Assembly: GCA_002104905.1 (NCBI GenBank)
Contig: MCFE01001006.1
Location: 1-20,416, forward strand
DNA length: 20,416 bases
Source: Basidiobolus meristosporus CBS 931.73
Lineage: Eukaryota > Basidiobolomycota > Basidiobolomycetes > Basidiobolales > Basidiobolaceae
Direction: 5' to 3'
Translations under genes and position numbers: made by a program
The notes under the pieces: generated by a model
Seen by the model: only the letters and a program-made list of their open reading frames with translations
The model's database searches: none
What the model was told of the DNA's origin: nothing
Part shown: positions 9,490 through 19,255 of the stretch, in pieces
Layout: each line of letters begins with the position of its first letter
Position numbering within the stretch: position 1 is the first letter of the stretch

Positions 9490-11211
9490 ATGAAGGCTAT
9501 CTCGCTCATCACTCTGATCAGCTCGATAGCTTTGTCCGTCGTAGCTCGTGACCTCGATTACCCCTTCGCCATCGTCCATCAAAGCCCCGAAGGTGGTTGC
9601 AAGGTCGAGTACGAAGGAGTTCAAAGAAATCGTGTTTTGGGCGCTCTTACTCCAGTGAATGTGGAGAAGAGGAGCCTGGTGGACGATCATCATTCGGGGC
9701 CCCATCTGCACTCCGAAGAAACCAGCTATGAGATCAGCGCCATCAACTCCGAGATACTTGCTCGAAAGATCCAAAGCCTCTGCAAGACTGTTGAAAAAGA
9801 GACTCTACAGAAGCGCCAGAGCGTTGCTGGCGACGAGCTGATCCCCGTGGTCCAAAACGGAGACCCAAAGAACCGTATTGATGTTGTCTTCATGGGCGAT
9901 GGCTATCAGGCATCGGAGCGGGTTAGATTCATCGATGATATCAAGCGTCTGACAGACGAGATGTTTGTTGGCCACACTTTCAAGTCTTGGTTGCCACTAT
10001 TCAACATTTGGGGTCTATTCAGACCAAGTGTCGAGTCGGGTATCGGCGTGGGCGGCGTTCCCAAGAACACAGCATTCGGCTTGTACCGAGACGGAACTGA
10101 GCTGCGTGGTGTTTATTCTTCTAAGGTTTCTCAGGCGAGAGCAGTCTGCAACGGCCTGAAGACCGAGAGCAAGTGTGACTATCCCAGTTTGATTGGCAAC
10201 GATGACTATTATGGTGGCTTGGGGGGTGAGTTCATCATATCCACTCGCTCACCTACCTCAGGTACTATTGTGCTTCGCCACGAAATGGGGCACAACTTCA
10301 TCAATGTCGGCGAGGAGTACGACGGCGGAAGTGTGTATAGTGGCGTAAACGCGGCCACCTCCTTGACCAACCTGGGATGGAAGCATTGGGTGACTGGCGA
10401 ATTGAAGGAGCAGATTGCAGCCTTAGTTGTCCAAGACTACTCCTGGTACAACCTTGCCAAGGGTCCTTACAAAATCAACTTCACCTCAAAAGGTGGATTC
10501 AAGCGTTGGTACCTGACAATTACAGTGTCAGGAGCTGAGGCGGATGATACCTTTGAAGCATACCTGGATGGCAAGAAGCTTGCTTGGAAATCCTCCGGTG
10601 TGTTGGACCGCTCGTTCTACAACTGGATGGACCAGAACTCCACGTTATCCAGCGGTAACCATGTTCTGGAATTCCGCCAGGGACGTGCACCAGGATCCGG
10701 AAAGCCAATCAGGCAGCTCTGCTCTGTTAGTATGTACGAGTACGCCGGTGAGCCGGAGTTCCACTTTGACAATCAATATATCAACGCATACCCGACCTGG
10801 TCCGATACCAAGAGAAAGACATACCGCCCAACAAATGAGCTTTGCCTTATGAGAAACATGACCAGCGATACATTCTGCTCGGTGTGCAAAGAGGGGATGT
10901 GGCAGCAATTCCTGGCCAAGGTCACCCTCATTGATTCATTGGTTGCTAACCCATCGGGCGACAACATCAACTTCAAACTAACCCCGATCCCATTGGCCCA
11001 ATTCCGCCAGAACCCGCTCCCTGGGGAGGTCTACTCAGTCACGTGGACTCAGAATGGCAAGGCCAGAGAGGACTTGAAGGACAAGTTCGAATTCAGCTTG
11101 CCCTCCTCCACTGGGAAAGGCCAATGGAGCGCTACTCTGAAGCTAACTACTCCAGAGGTCCGTAAGGATGCCAGAAACCTTCTGGTAGCTACCAAATCAG
11201 TCACCGTGTAA
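9490..11211 (+). CDS. secreted M64-family zinc metallopeptidase (573 aa)
   Basis: Extracellular zinc endopeptidase of the IgA-peptidase M64 family. Many fungi secrete members of unknown substrate, so IgA should not be assumed as the target. The ATG at 9490 is chosen over the in-frame GTG at 9481 because it opens a clean signal peptide: MK, a hydrophobic core over residues 4-18, and a likely cut after Ala19. Dibasic Lys-Arg at 60-61 and at 108-109, the latter directly before the conserved domain, suggest a propeptide removed by a Kex2-type enzyme. The family motif MGDGY is at 135-139. The zinc site is HEMGH at 264-268; the third ligand probably lies in GEEYD at 274-278. The C-terminal half continues with the non-catalytic part usual in fungal homologues, including a C-x2-C pair at 463 and 466. 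The gene is intronless, unlike its neighbours. An AATAAA follows 57 bases after the stop. Confidence 0.92.
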   Translation: MKAISLITLISSIALSVVARDLDYPFAIVHQSPEGGCKVEYEGVQRNRVLGALTPVNVEKRSLVDDHHSGPHLHSEETSYEISAINSEILARKIQSLCKTVEKETLQKRQSVAGDELIPVVQNGDPKNRIDVVFMGDGYQASERVRFIDDIKRLTDEMFVGHTFKSWLPLFNIWGLFRPSVESGIGVGGVPKNTAFGLYRDGTELRGVYSSKVSQARAVCNGLKTESKCDYPSLIGNDDYYGGLGGEFIISTRSPTSGTIVLRHEMGHNFINVGEEYDGGSVYSGVNAATSLTNLGWKHWVTGELKEQIAALVVQDYSWYNLAKGPYKINFTSKGGFKRWYLTITVSGAEADDTFEAYLDGKKLAWKSSGVLDRSFYNWMDQNSTLSSGNHVLEFRQGRAPGSGKPIRQLCSVSMYEYAGEPEFHFDNQYINAYPTWSDTKRKTYRPTNELCLMRNMTSDTFCSVCKEGMWQQFLAKVTLIDSLVANPSGDNINFKLTPIPLAQFRQNPLPGEVYSVTWTQNGKAREDLKDKFEFSLPSSTGKGQWSATLKLTTPEVRKDARNLLVATKSVTV

Positions 11212-11267
11212 TTCAACCAAACTCGCTGATGCCATCATGATACCATGAAAATTGAATTTTCCCATCA

Positions 11268-11273
11268 AATAAA
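11268..11273 (+). terminator. poly(A) signal of M64 gene (AATAAA)
   Basis: An AATAAA hexamer begins 57 bases after the peptidase stop codon, which fits a short fungal 3' UTR. Confidence 0.5.
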
Positions 11274-12126
11274 CCTCCCAAGCAACCAGATATGGCCCAT
11301 ATGACCAGCATCATACAGAGTGTAGATTGTGTCCGATTACGGTGAGCGTGGCACGCCATCCAGTCCCAAGCAGTGTCATCTACACCAGACAGTGTCACGC
11401 GGCATTGTTCTCGAATCGACTAGTTGCATTTCCCTTGTTGACAACGGCAGCATGGGTTAACGTATGCGCTTCATTGTATGCCACATTGCACAACAAATTC
11501 CAATTTTCAGGAATGCGCCGGAACATATGTCCACCTATCATTCCGGTTATCGCTCAGATGAGTCGGCCCAAAGCGGTAGGATGTACCTACCCATCCCATG
11601 TGGCAAGTGATCAATTTGGCATGGAGTCTTGCATGGATAATGATCTGGCGCCAATGCGAGCAGTGGGGGCATTTCCAACTGCTAAATGGAGTGCACAGCA
11701 TTAATTTGATAGCTAATCGCAAATACGAGGAGATTTCCCACAGGTCCATGATCTTCAGCAGCCTGGAAGCATCTTGTACTCCTTGGGGTTCTGGGTCAAT
11801 CATGCTACTGATTCTCAGTTAGGTATCTAATTCCCTATGAGCCAATCCGTTGCCAATATAGATTCGTCATGATTGAATCCTGAATGAGTCTGTGACCATC
11901 ATTGTACCAGAATTCGGTATTACTTGTGCTGATGTCAAAGCTACCTTTAGTGCAGATTCTCCAATCTTGGTTAAGGAATTTGCCACATATTATTTGCTTT
12001 ACAACACATTTCGCACCAATGATCCGTTTTCTAGCACACTTCGTAACTGGCTGGTAGATACAGCTTTTCCTTGTATGACTTTTGGTGTAGTGCATGTTTT
12101 TAGTCGTATATTGGGAGTAGCAGGCA

Positions 12127-12530
12127 TCATATACCTAGCGATCCTAGGGATCCATCAGTATTGATACTAGGTTCTCCAGGTTGACTAGCTGATTCAACTG
12201 TAATGGCATGAATCTGATCGCCATCTTTATAACGGGAAATCGGTTGGAAACCAAGACAGCTGCCGGTAGTCCAAGTCTGCAATAACTGCTTCTCATTAAA
12301 CCCACTGGCAAACATTGAGGAAATAACTTCCTTGCAATTCCAGCCAAGGTCCAACATGAATATTTAGTATAGTACTGATTGACTGCCAAATGTGTTGTAT
12401 CTAGTTTACTCAGCGCCTTGATTATTCGTATTTCATCAAACTCTACCTGGCCATTTATTAAAGTCCGGAATACTGACCAGGCAGTATCTTGTATTACTGA
12501 ATAGTGAATAATATTCAGATTACCAAACAA
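12127..12530 (-). other. possible decayed coding fragment, unidentified
   Basis: Two overlapping minus-strand frames read as protein-like text in sequence. One runs from 12530 and includes INGQVEFDEIRIIKALSKL. The other runs from the ATG at 12357 and includes EKQLLQTWTTGSCLGFQPIS. The first frame turns less protein-like near 12360, where the second begins, as if a frameshift or lost splice site joins them. I recognise no family. It could be chance. Confidence 0.2.
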
Positions 12531-13580
12531 AGGTCCTAACTTTCTTCACAACTCCAAGCATTACCCGCTGCACTTTGGGGTCACCGTAAAGAAATGCCCT
12601 AATAGATCTCTCAGAACTCCACCAAGTGATGAGTGACATCACACAAGTCCAATAGATTAACAAGCCAAAACTGCGTGCTCTAATGCATTTTGTAAATCAT
12701 TTCTAAACGATTATGCTGCTTAGTCAGAAATCACGGGTGAAAATGTTTCACATGATAATCAGAATAAATAAATATGCTATCAATAATATGCAGTGCATTT
12801 ACATCAGTTACATTTGCAAAAAGATCCATACCAACTCTGGGGAATGATGTACTGCAATAATATCAACTCATTCAAGTATTTACCTCTTTGAGCCCTTAAG
12901 ATATCATAGTTTTGTAAGTTGACTTGCAAAGTACTCAGTTGATGGCAATGAGGAGTGCTCTATTTGTACTTAAACCTACAACTTATAAGTTAATATAATT
13001 CCAAACAGTAGCTATTCTGGTATTCAATGTCAGAACCTTCAAGTAATGTGGAGTTCCCACAATAAATACTTAATGTAGCTATTTGGATTCTGTTCTTAAT
13101 AAATGCTACTAAATATATAGGCAGTATACTGCAAAAAAGCCCTTATTCTACATGAAAAGTACTTTGCATTGTGAGGCTTTCACTTAACAAGATACTGAGT
13201 AGCTAGTAGCTTATATTTTACCAGGCTCTGGCAAAAAACCATTTGCTGTTTGTTTGACAAGGTTTGCAGAGAAAAGGGGCAGGGTTTCAGGGATCTTGGG
13301 CAATTCCATGCATATTAATGTTGTGCATACTGAGCATTTTGTGATCATACCTTATCTGTGAGCTGTTGTTATTTACTTGACTATGCCTAAATATCTTATA
13401 CACTTGGTCACTTTGATAGCAGTCTTCACATCCTGAAGAACTCTACCCAAACTTCATGTTGAGGCCTACAAACAATATTTCTGCCAAAACACAAGGCACC
13501 TGCAACAGGCAAAATCTCATTGCTATCCAAAGAGCCCCATGCTGTACACTGATACTCTTGTGACTTACATAAGCATAATT

Positions 13581-13928
13581 TGTTGTAAAAATTGCTAATT
13601 CCACCAAAAAATTCAGCCAACTTAGTCAATAAAATCAGTATCTTCCATTCCTTAGGAATACTGTCCAAATTTCTTGTTGGGATTTACTCAGAAAGTTTTC
13701 ACCAACATACCAGGTGCCCAGAAAATGAAATTCTCAAAGCTGTCCAAACAGCCCTAAACTTTGTACCCATGTTCTTGGAACCTTCCCTAACCTATTCTAT
13801 GTGTTTTCATTGCCAAGACCATATAAAAGTATAATTACTACTTTTACATTCAATAAATCATATAGTGAAACCTCATAATCTACTTGTCTTTCCAAATTGC
13901 TTCCAATATCTCCAAGACTCTTCCAATA
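13581..13928 (+). repeat. 5' LTR of the older Copia element
   Basis: It starts TGTTGTAAAAATT and ends CTTCCAATA, directly before the PBS. It is 348 bp long and aligns along its whole length with the reverse complement of the 351-bp LTRs of the young element, with scattered substitutions and small indels. The terminal CAACA has become CAATA. A TATAAAAG and an AATAAA are still present near 13823 and 13854. Confidence 0.88.
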
Positions 13929-13940
13929 GGTTATGAGCCC
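13929..13940 (+). other. primer binding site of older element (tRNA-iMet anticodon arm type)
   Basis: GGTTATGAGCCC directly follows the LTR and is identical to the PBS of the young element. It is complementary to the anticodon region of initiator tRNA-Met. It is preserved although the surrounding element has decayed. Confidence 0.75.
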
Positions 13941-14917
13941 CAAGCTGTCACTCTTTGCAACGTCTTCTACTGCTGTCACTGGAACTTTTCCCTCTGCTGA
14001 AAAGTTGGATGGATCTAACTAACTAGTGTGGAAGGTGAAGACAAAGATGCTGCTACAAGAAAGAGGCCTTTGGGATATTGTCATGGGAGAAGAATGCCCT
14101 AATAAAAACATTGGAGAGGAAGCCTTAAAGTACCAGAAGAAAGAACAAAATGCCTTCAACTGCATTTGCCTTAATGTTAAAAACAAATTGCTAATTCAAT
14201 GCTCAAGAGCAAAAACAGCAAAGAATGCCTGGAAGGCATTAGAAGACACCTACCAGTCATGTGCAGCTGCTAAGAAAATGTATTTGAGATGAAAATTCTT
14301 TACTACAAGCATGCAGCCAGGAGCAGAAATGAAAACTCTAATTAACAGAATTACCCTGTTGGTGGATGAGATGGAATCTGTAGGCATACCAACTACTGAT
14401 CAGGATGTGATACTTACCATCCTGAATAGCCTGGTAGACAAGTTTCAGGGCCTTATATCAGCCCTAGAGTCCAGACCTGAAGATTTGAACTTAAACTACA
14501 TATATGGAAGGACCTGGATCAAGAATTAAGAAAATTAAGTGCCAATAAGAAGGAAGAAGAAAATGCTTTAATAAATAATGATAACCAACAAAGGAGATAC
14601 CAAAGACCTTTCAAAGGCAATAGCAGCCTGTTTTGTAACTATTGCAAAAGGAAAGAACACACATCAGACTGGTGCTTCAAAAAGAGAGATAGCCAGCAGA
14701 AAAAGCCTGAAAATGCAAATGCTTCAACAACTGAAGATAGACTATTCATATCTGCACTAAAAATGACCACAAAGAAGGATTCTTACACATGGTATATTGA
14801 CTCTGGAGCATGTCAACACTTTACACACCAAATAGAAGTTTTCACCCAATATCAAGAAATTCCAATTGAGTAGGTTTTCACAGGTGACAATAGAACACTT
14901 GATGCAGTGGGAGAAGG
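13933..14917 (+). pseudogene. broken Copia gag-protease (older element, 5' part)
   Basis: Translation parallels residues 1 to about 320 of the young polyprotein. It includes the Gag domain, the CCHC knuckle (CNYCKRKEHTSDWC) and the protease DSGA motif. It is broken by stops at 14020-14022, 14290-14292 and 14871-14873 and by a one-base deletion near 14511-14515. The second potential start codon of the young element is ACG here. Reading is cut at 14917 by the nested insertion and continues at 19612. Confidence 0.9.
14913..14917 (+). repeat. left target-site duplication GAAGG
   Basis: GAAGG directly precedes the TGTTG end of the young element. It is repeated after its CAACA end at 19607-19611. 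Five bases is the usual Ty1/Copia integration footprint. Confidence 0.95.
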
Positions 14918-15268
14918 TGTTGTAAGAGTCTTGGAGATATTGGAAGTGATTGGGAGAACAAGTAGATTATGTGGTTTTTCACTTAATGATTTATTGAATG
15001 TAAAGGTAGTATTTATACTTTTACATGGTCTTGGCATTACAAACACGTAGAATAGGTTAAGGAAGGTCCCAAGAACATGTGTGCAAAGTTTGGGGTTGTT
15101 TGGACAATCTTTGAGAATTTTCATGTTCTGGGTACCTGGTATTTTGGTGAAAATATTCTAAGTAAATCCCGACAAGGAATTTGGTCAGTATTCTCTAGGA
15201 TTTGAAGGTGATGATCTAAGTGACTAAGTTAGGTGAATATTTAGGTGGAAATACGAATTTTTACAACA
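14918..15268 (-). repeat. 3' LTR of the young element
   Basis: It is 351 bp long with inverted termini TGTTG/CAACA. On the minus strand it carries TATAAAT (15017-15011) and AATAAA (14995-14990), which give promoter and poly(A) signals about 20 bases apart. It differs from the 5' LTR only at 15096. Confidence 0.96.
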
Positions 15269-15277
15269 CTCCCACTC
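15269..15277 (-). other. polypurine tract
   Basis: On the minus strand GAGTGGGAG abuts the 3' LTR. This is where plus-strand DNA synthesis would be primed. It follows the Gag-Pol stop codon by two bases. Confidence 0.75.
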
Positions 15278-15279
15278 AG

Positions 15280-18200
15280 CTAAATGTTCATACTGACTAG
15301 TCCTAATTTTGACCTAAAATATTCAAACTTGTCTCTAGCTAATGGTTTGGTAAATATGTCTGCAATCATTTCATCTGTAGGACAGTAAACTAAGCTAGCT
15401 AAGTTATTCTCTATAGCTTCACGTATGAAATGATGTCTAATATCTATGTGCTTGGTTCTAGCATGAAAAGTTGGATTTCTACCTAATTGTATACATCCTT
15501 GATTATCTTGAAATAAAGTAATAGGCGTTTTTTGACATAGGCCTAAATCTGTAAAGAGCTTTCTTAACCACATTGCTTCTTTTGTAGCTTCACAGGCTGC
15601 CATATACTCTGCCTCTGTGGTGGAAAGTGCTACGGTTGGTTGCTTTCTTGAATTCCATGAAATGGCTCCTTTACAGTAAAGAAAGGTGTATCCTGTGGTA
15701 GATCTTCTGTCTTCCAAATTTTGTCCCCAATCAGCATCAGAGTATCCCACAAGATCCTGTTCTGAATCCTTATAAGTGTATCTTAAGCTGATATCAGCAG
15801 TTCCTCTTAGGTATCTAAAAATCCGCTTAACTGCTGCAATATGATCAGATCCATAATTCTGATTATGTTGGCTGACTACTCCCACTGAATATGAGATATC
15901 TGGACGTGTTCCAAGCATGATATACATCAGACTGCCGACCATAGATTGATAAGGAAAATCAGGGCTTTCAGATGGCACCAAGCTCTCTTGATTTGGTTGA
16001 GTTTTGACCAAGTTAAGGTTTGTCTCCATTGGGGTAGCTGCTGGTTTACAGTCTTCCATTTTGTACTTCTTTAGTATATCTTGAATATACTTGGATTGGC
16101 TTAGGGTAATAGTCTGGGTACTTCTGTCTATGGAGAACTTAATCCCTAAGTAGTAACTAAGTTCTCCTAGATCGGACATCTTGAACTCCTTAGATAGGCT
16201 GGATTTAGTCTCTTCCAATGTTTCTAGGTTATTGGTGGCTATAATAAGATCATCCACATATAGAGCTAATAGAACTGGATTTGCTCTATCTGGCTTATAG
16301 TATATACTATAGTCAGCATTACTCCTTTTGAAACTCAAAGATTCCAAATAAGAATCTATCTTGCAATTCCAGGCTCTTGGTGATTGTTTGAGACCATATA
16401 GTGACTTTTTAAGCTTGCAGACCAAATGGGGGTTATCTTGGTCAACAAACCCATCTGGCTGGTCCATATACACGTCCTCATCAAGTTCTCCATTCAAAAA
16501 TGCAGTTTTTACATCCATTTGATGAATAAAAAACTTATATTTGGCTGCAATAGCCAATATTAATCTGATGGAATTAAACTTGGCTACCGGTGCAAAGGTC
16601 TCAGTATAGTCAAGTCCTTTTGTTTGAGAGTATCCTTTGTCTACAAGTCTTGCTTTGTATCTTTCAATTGTACCATCAGCCTTGTATTTTGTCTTAAAGA
16701 CCCATCTGCATCCAATTGATTTTCGGTTGATTGGTAATTTGACTAAGTCCCAAGTTTGATTTTCCATCAGTGCCTGATATTCCTCAGTCATTGCAGATCT
16801 CCAAAACTTCGTCTGTGGGCTATTTAGGGCCTCTTTTACAGTCTGGGGTTCATCAACATGGACTGAATAGGCATAGGCTAAGTTTGTACCCTCATTGATA
16901 TAGTAATTTGGGCTATTTCTTGTCCGATTGGATCTCCGGGCATTTGATACTGGAATGATCACTTCTAGGATATTCCTGGGCACTGATTCTGGCTGAACCA
17001 CGGTTGTAGAGTCCTCTGGAGTGAAAAAATTTTCATTGTTTTGCTCTGATTCAATCCTGACAATTGGTGGACTTGAGATCAAATTTTCGTCATCATCTGA
17101 TGTCATTTTTTGTGAAAATTTTGAATTTTCATCAAACAACACATCCCTGGACTTGATCAGCTTCTTTGCTTCGGTATTGTAGAGTCTGTATGCCTTACTC
17201 TCATTGCAGTAGCCCAAAAATATGCATTTTACACTTTTTGGCTCAAATTTTGACTGATTTCCGGCCAGTTTTTTGGCATATGCTGTACACCCAAATATTC
17301 TTAGATGTTCTGCACTTGGTCTGTATCCATACCATGCTTCAAATGGAGTAGAATCACGAAGTATTCTGTTATAACTCCTATTTTTAAGATATACAGCAGT
17401 GGCAACTGATTCCGCCCAAAAATCATAGGATAATTTTTGATCATGGATCATAGATCTTGCCATATCAATTATTGATCTGTTAGCTCGTTCTGCTACTCCA
17501 TTTTGCTGTGGGGAGTATGGTACAGTAGTCTCTTGCTTTATCCCATGAATTTTGCAGAAGTGGATGAAGAGTTTTGAGGTATATTCTCCACCATTGTCAG
17601 AGCGTATTTTCTTGATTTTTTCACCAGTTTCTCTCTCCACCATGGCTTTAAACTCCCTGAGCTTAGACAGAGCTTCTTCCTTTCTCTCCATGAAGTAGAC
17701 CCATGTGTATCTTGTATAATCATCAATAAAAGTGATTAAATACTTCATCCCGCCTAAGGATAAATTTTGCATAGGTCCACACAGATCTGAGTGAATTAGA
17801 TCTAATTTTTTCTTAGTTTTGATTAACCCAGAGCTCTTGAACGGTTGTCTGGCTTGTTTCCCATATATGCAGGCTTCACAGTGCTCCAAAATAGCTGGGG
17901 GATCAATTTTCACTCCAGAAATTAGCTGATCTTTGATCATTTTACGCAAATAATCAAAATTGATGTGTCCAAATCTCCTGTGCCAAAGCATTGGTGTTTC
18001 TTCATTTAAGTTACGTATATTGGCTTCCAGATATGATGGAATATAAGTCAACTTGTATAGATTCTGATCTCTGATGCCCGAAGCAATATGGGCACCATTT
18101 TGATCAGTGATCCTGCATCCAGAATTGTTAAAACTGAAACTGAGTCCTTCTGCTGTTGCCTTGCTTACAGAGAGTAGGTTCTTGGCTATTTCTGGTACAT

Positions 18201-19251
18201 AGAGTACTTCTTTAAAGGTCAGTGTATGGCTTCCTTCACTGCTTCTAAGGTTTACTTGGATAGTTCCTTCTCCCACTGCTTCAAGTGTTCTATTGTCACC
18301 CATGAAAACCTTCTTAATTGGAATTTCTTGATATTGGGTAAAAAGTTCTTTTTGGTGTGTAAAGTGTTGGGAAGCTCCAGAGTCAATATACCACGTCTGA
18401 GAGTCCTTGTTTGTGGTCATATTTAGTGCAGATATGAATAGTCTATCTTCAGTTGTTGCAGCATTTCCATATTCAGGCTTCTTTTGCTGATAATCTCTCT
18501 TTTTGAAACACCGGTCTGATGTGTGTCCTTTCCTTTTGCAGTAGTTGCAAAATAGGTTGTTGTTGCCTTTGTAGGGTCTTGGGTACCTCCTTTGTTGGTT
18601 ATCATTGCTTATTAAAGCATTTTCTTCTTCCTTCTTATTGGCGCTTGATTTTCTTAATTCTTCATCCAGGAGCCTTCCATATACATAATTTAAGGTCAAA
18701 TCTTCAGTTCTGGACTCTAGGGCTGATACAAGGCCCTGAAACTTGTCTGTCAGGCTATTCAGGATGGTAACTATCACATCCTCATCAGTAGTTGGTACGC
18801 CCACAGATTCCATCTCATCTACCAGCAGGGTAATTCTGTTAATTAGATTTTTCATTTCTTCTCCTGGCAGCATCTTTGTAGTAAAGAATTTTCTTCTCAG
18901 ATACATTTTCTTGGCAGCTGAACATGACTGGTAGGTGTCTTCTAATGCCTTCCAGGCATTCTTTGCCGTTTTTGCTCTTGAGCATTGAATTAGCAATTTG
19001 TCCTTGACATTAAGGCAAATGCAGTTAAAGGCACTTTGTTCTTTCTTCTGGTACTTTAAGGCTTCCTCTCCCACGTTTTTAGGAGGGCATTCTTCTCCCA
19101 TGACAATATCCCAAAGGCCTCTTTCTTGTAGCAGCATCATCATCTTCACCTTCCACACTTGGTAGTTAGATCCATCCAACTTTTCAGCAGAGGGAAAAAT
19201 TCCAGTAATAGCAGTAGTAGACATTGCAGAGAGTGACAGCTCGGGGCTCAT
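15280..19251 (-). CDS. Copia Gag-Pol polyprotein, intact (~1323 aa)
   Basis: A single frame encodes every retrotransposon protein in Ty1/Copia order. From the ATG at 19251: Gag (about 1-230), CCHC zinc knuckle C235-C238-H243-C248, aspartic protease Asp290 in DSGA, pre-integrase segment near His424 (LWHRRFGH), integrase catalytic Asp489, Asp552 and Glu588 with exact D-35-E spacing, and reverse transcriptase Asp913 plus YVDD at 998-1001. RNase H follows, with GYSDADWG near 1172 and a STTEAEY segment, then the usual KPLARDKFEYFRSKLGL end. No stop or frameshift separates Gag from Pol, so extra Gag must come from splicing or proteolysis. The start could be the ATG at 19251, which overlaps the PBS, or the one at 19224. 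The frame also extends upstream into the LTR to 19320 without a good start. One oddity is RLVDKGYS, where the family normally has RLVAKGYS. Confidence 0.96.
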   Translation of the reverse strand: MSPELSLSAMSTTAITGIFPSAEKLDGSNYQVWKVKMMMLLQERGLWDIVMGEECPPKNVGEEALKYQKKEQSAFNCICLNVKDKLLIQCSRAKTAKNAWKALEDTYQSCSAAKKMYLRRKFFTTKMLPGEEMKNLINRITLLVDEMESVGVPTTDEDVIVTILNSLTDKFQGLVSALESRTEDLTLNYVYGRLLDEELRKSSANKKEEENALISNDNQQRRYPRPYKGNNNLFCNYCKRKGHTSDRCFKKRDYQQKKPEYGNAATTEDRLFISALNMTTNKDSQTWYIDSGASQHFTHQKELFTQYQEIPIKKVFMGDNRTLEAVGEGTIQVNLRSSEGSHTLTFKEVLYVPEIAKNLLSVSKATAEGLSFSFNNSGCRITDQNGAHIASGIRDQNLYKLTYIPSYLEANIRNLNEETPMLWHRRFGHINFDYLRKMIKDQLISGVKIDPPAILEHCEACIYGKQARQPFKSSGLIKTKKKLDLIHSDLCGPMQNLSLGGMKYLITFIDDYTRYTWVYFMERKEEALSKLREFKAMVERETGEKIKKIRSDNGGEYTSKLFIHFCKIHGIKQETTVPYSPQQNGVAERANRSIIDMARSMIHDQKLSYDFWAESVATAVYLKNRSYNRILRDSTPFEAWYGYRPSAEHLRIFGCTAYAKKLAGNQSKFEPKSVKCIFLGYCNESKAYRLYNTEAKKLIKSRDVLFDENSKFSQKMTSDDDENLISSPPIVRIESEQNNENFFTPEDSTTVVQPESVPRNILEVIIPVSNARRSNRTRNSPNYYINEGTNLAYAYSVHVDEPQTVKEALNSPQTKFWRSAMTEEYQALMENQTWDLVKLPINRKSIGCRWVFKTKYKADGTIERYKARLVDKGYSQTKGLDYTETFAPVAKFNSIRLILAIAAKYKFFIHQMDVKTAFLNGELDEDVYMDQPDGFVDQDNPHLVCKLKKSLYGLKQSPRAWNCKIDSYLESLSFKRSNADYSIYYKPDRANPVLLALYVDDLIIATNNLETLEETKSSLSKEFKMSDLGELSYYLGIKFSIDRSTQTITLSQSKYIQDILKKYKMEDCKPAATPMETNLNLVKTQPNQESLVPSESPDFPYQSMVGSLMYIMLGTRPDISYSVGVVSQHNQNYGSDHIAAVKRIFRYLRGTADISLRYTYKDSEQDLVGYSDADWGQNLEDRRSTTGYTFLYCKGAISWNSRKQPTVALSTTEAEYMAACEATKEAMWLRKLFTDLGLCQKTPITLFQDNQGCIQLGRNPTFHARTKHIDIRHHFIREAIENNLASLVYCPTDEMIADIFTKPLARDKFEYFRSKLGLVSMNI

Positions 19252-19255
19252 AACC
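19244..19255 (-). other. primer binding site for initiator tRNA-Met half-molecule
   Basis: On the minus strand GGTTATGAGCCC directly follows the 5' LTR. Its complement GGGCTCATAACC is the anticodon stem-loop of yeast-type initiator tRNA-Met, with the CAU anticodon in the middle. No TGG complementary to a tRNA CCA end is present. This matches the internal priming known for Drosophila copia and yeast Ty5, where a cleaved tRNA half serves as primer. Confidence 0.85.

Larger units (their letters stand above)
11212..13580. other. gene-poor, AT-richer region with possible relics
   Basis: Between the peptidase and the first LTR no gene with convincing structure is visible. Frames of 60-130 codons occur on both strands but share no motif with known families. 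The stretch from about 12560 to 13580 is notably A/T-rich and full of stops. It may be decayed transposon or gene DNA. The most protein-like pieces are listed separately at 12127-12530 and in the findings. Confidence 0.45.

Noticed and set aside
10208-10261. Possible 36-nt intron in the M64 gene (GTGAGT...CTCAG)
   Set aside because: The segment reads in frame as conserved-looking sequence leading into the HEMGH motif, and 36 nt is shorter than the typical introns in the window.
13426-13668. 80-codon minus-strand frame before the older LTR
   Set aside because: Part of it is antisense LTR sequence and the rest has no recognisable content.
14852-15124. Small minus-strand gene covering the left LTR
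   Set aside because: It is a chance frame through the LTR; the same frame recurs in the other LTR at 19184-19462.
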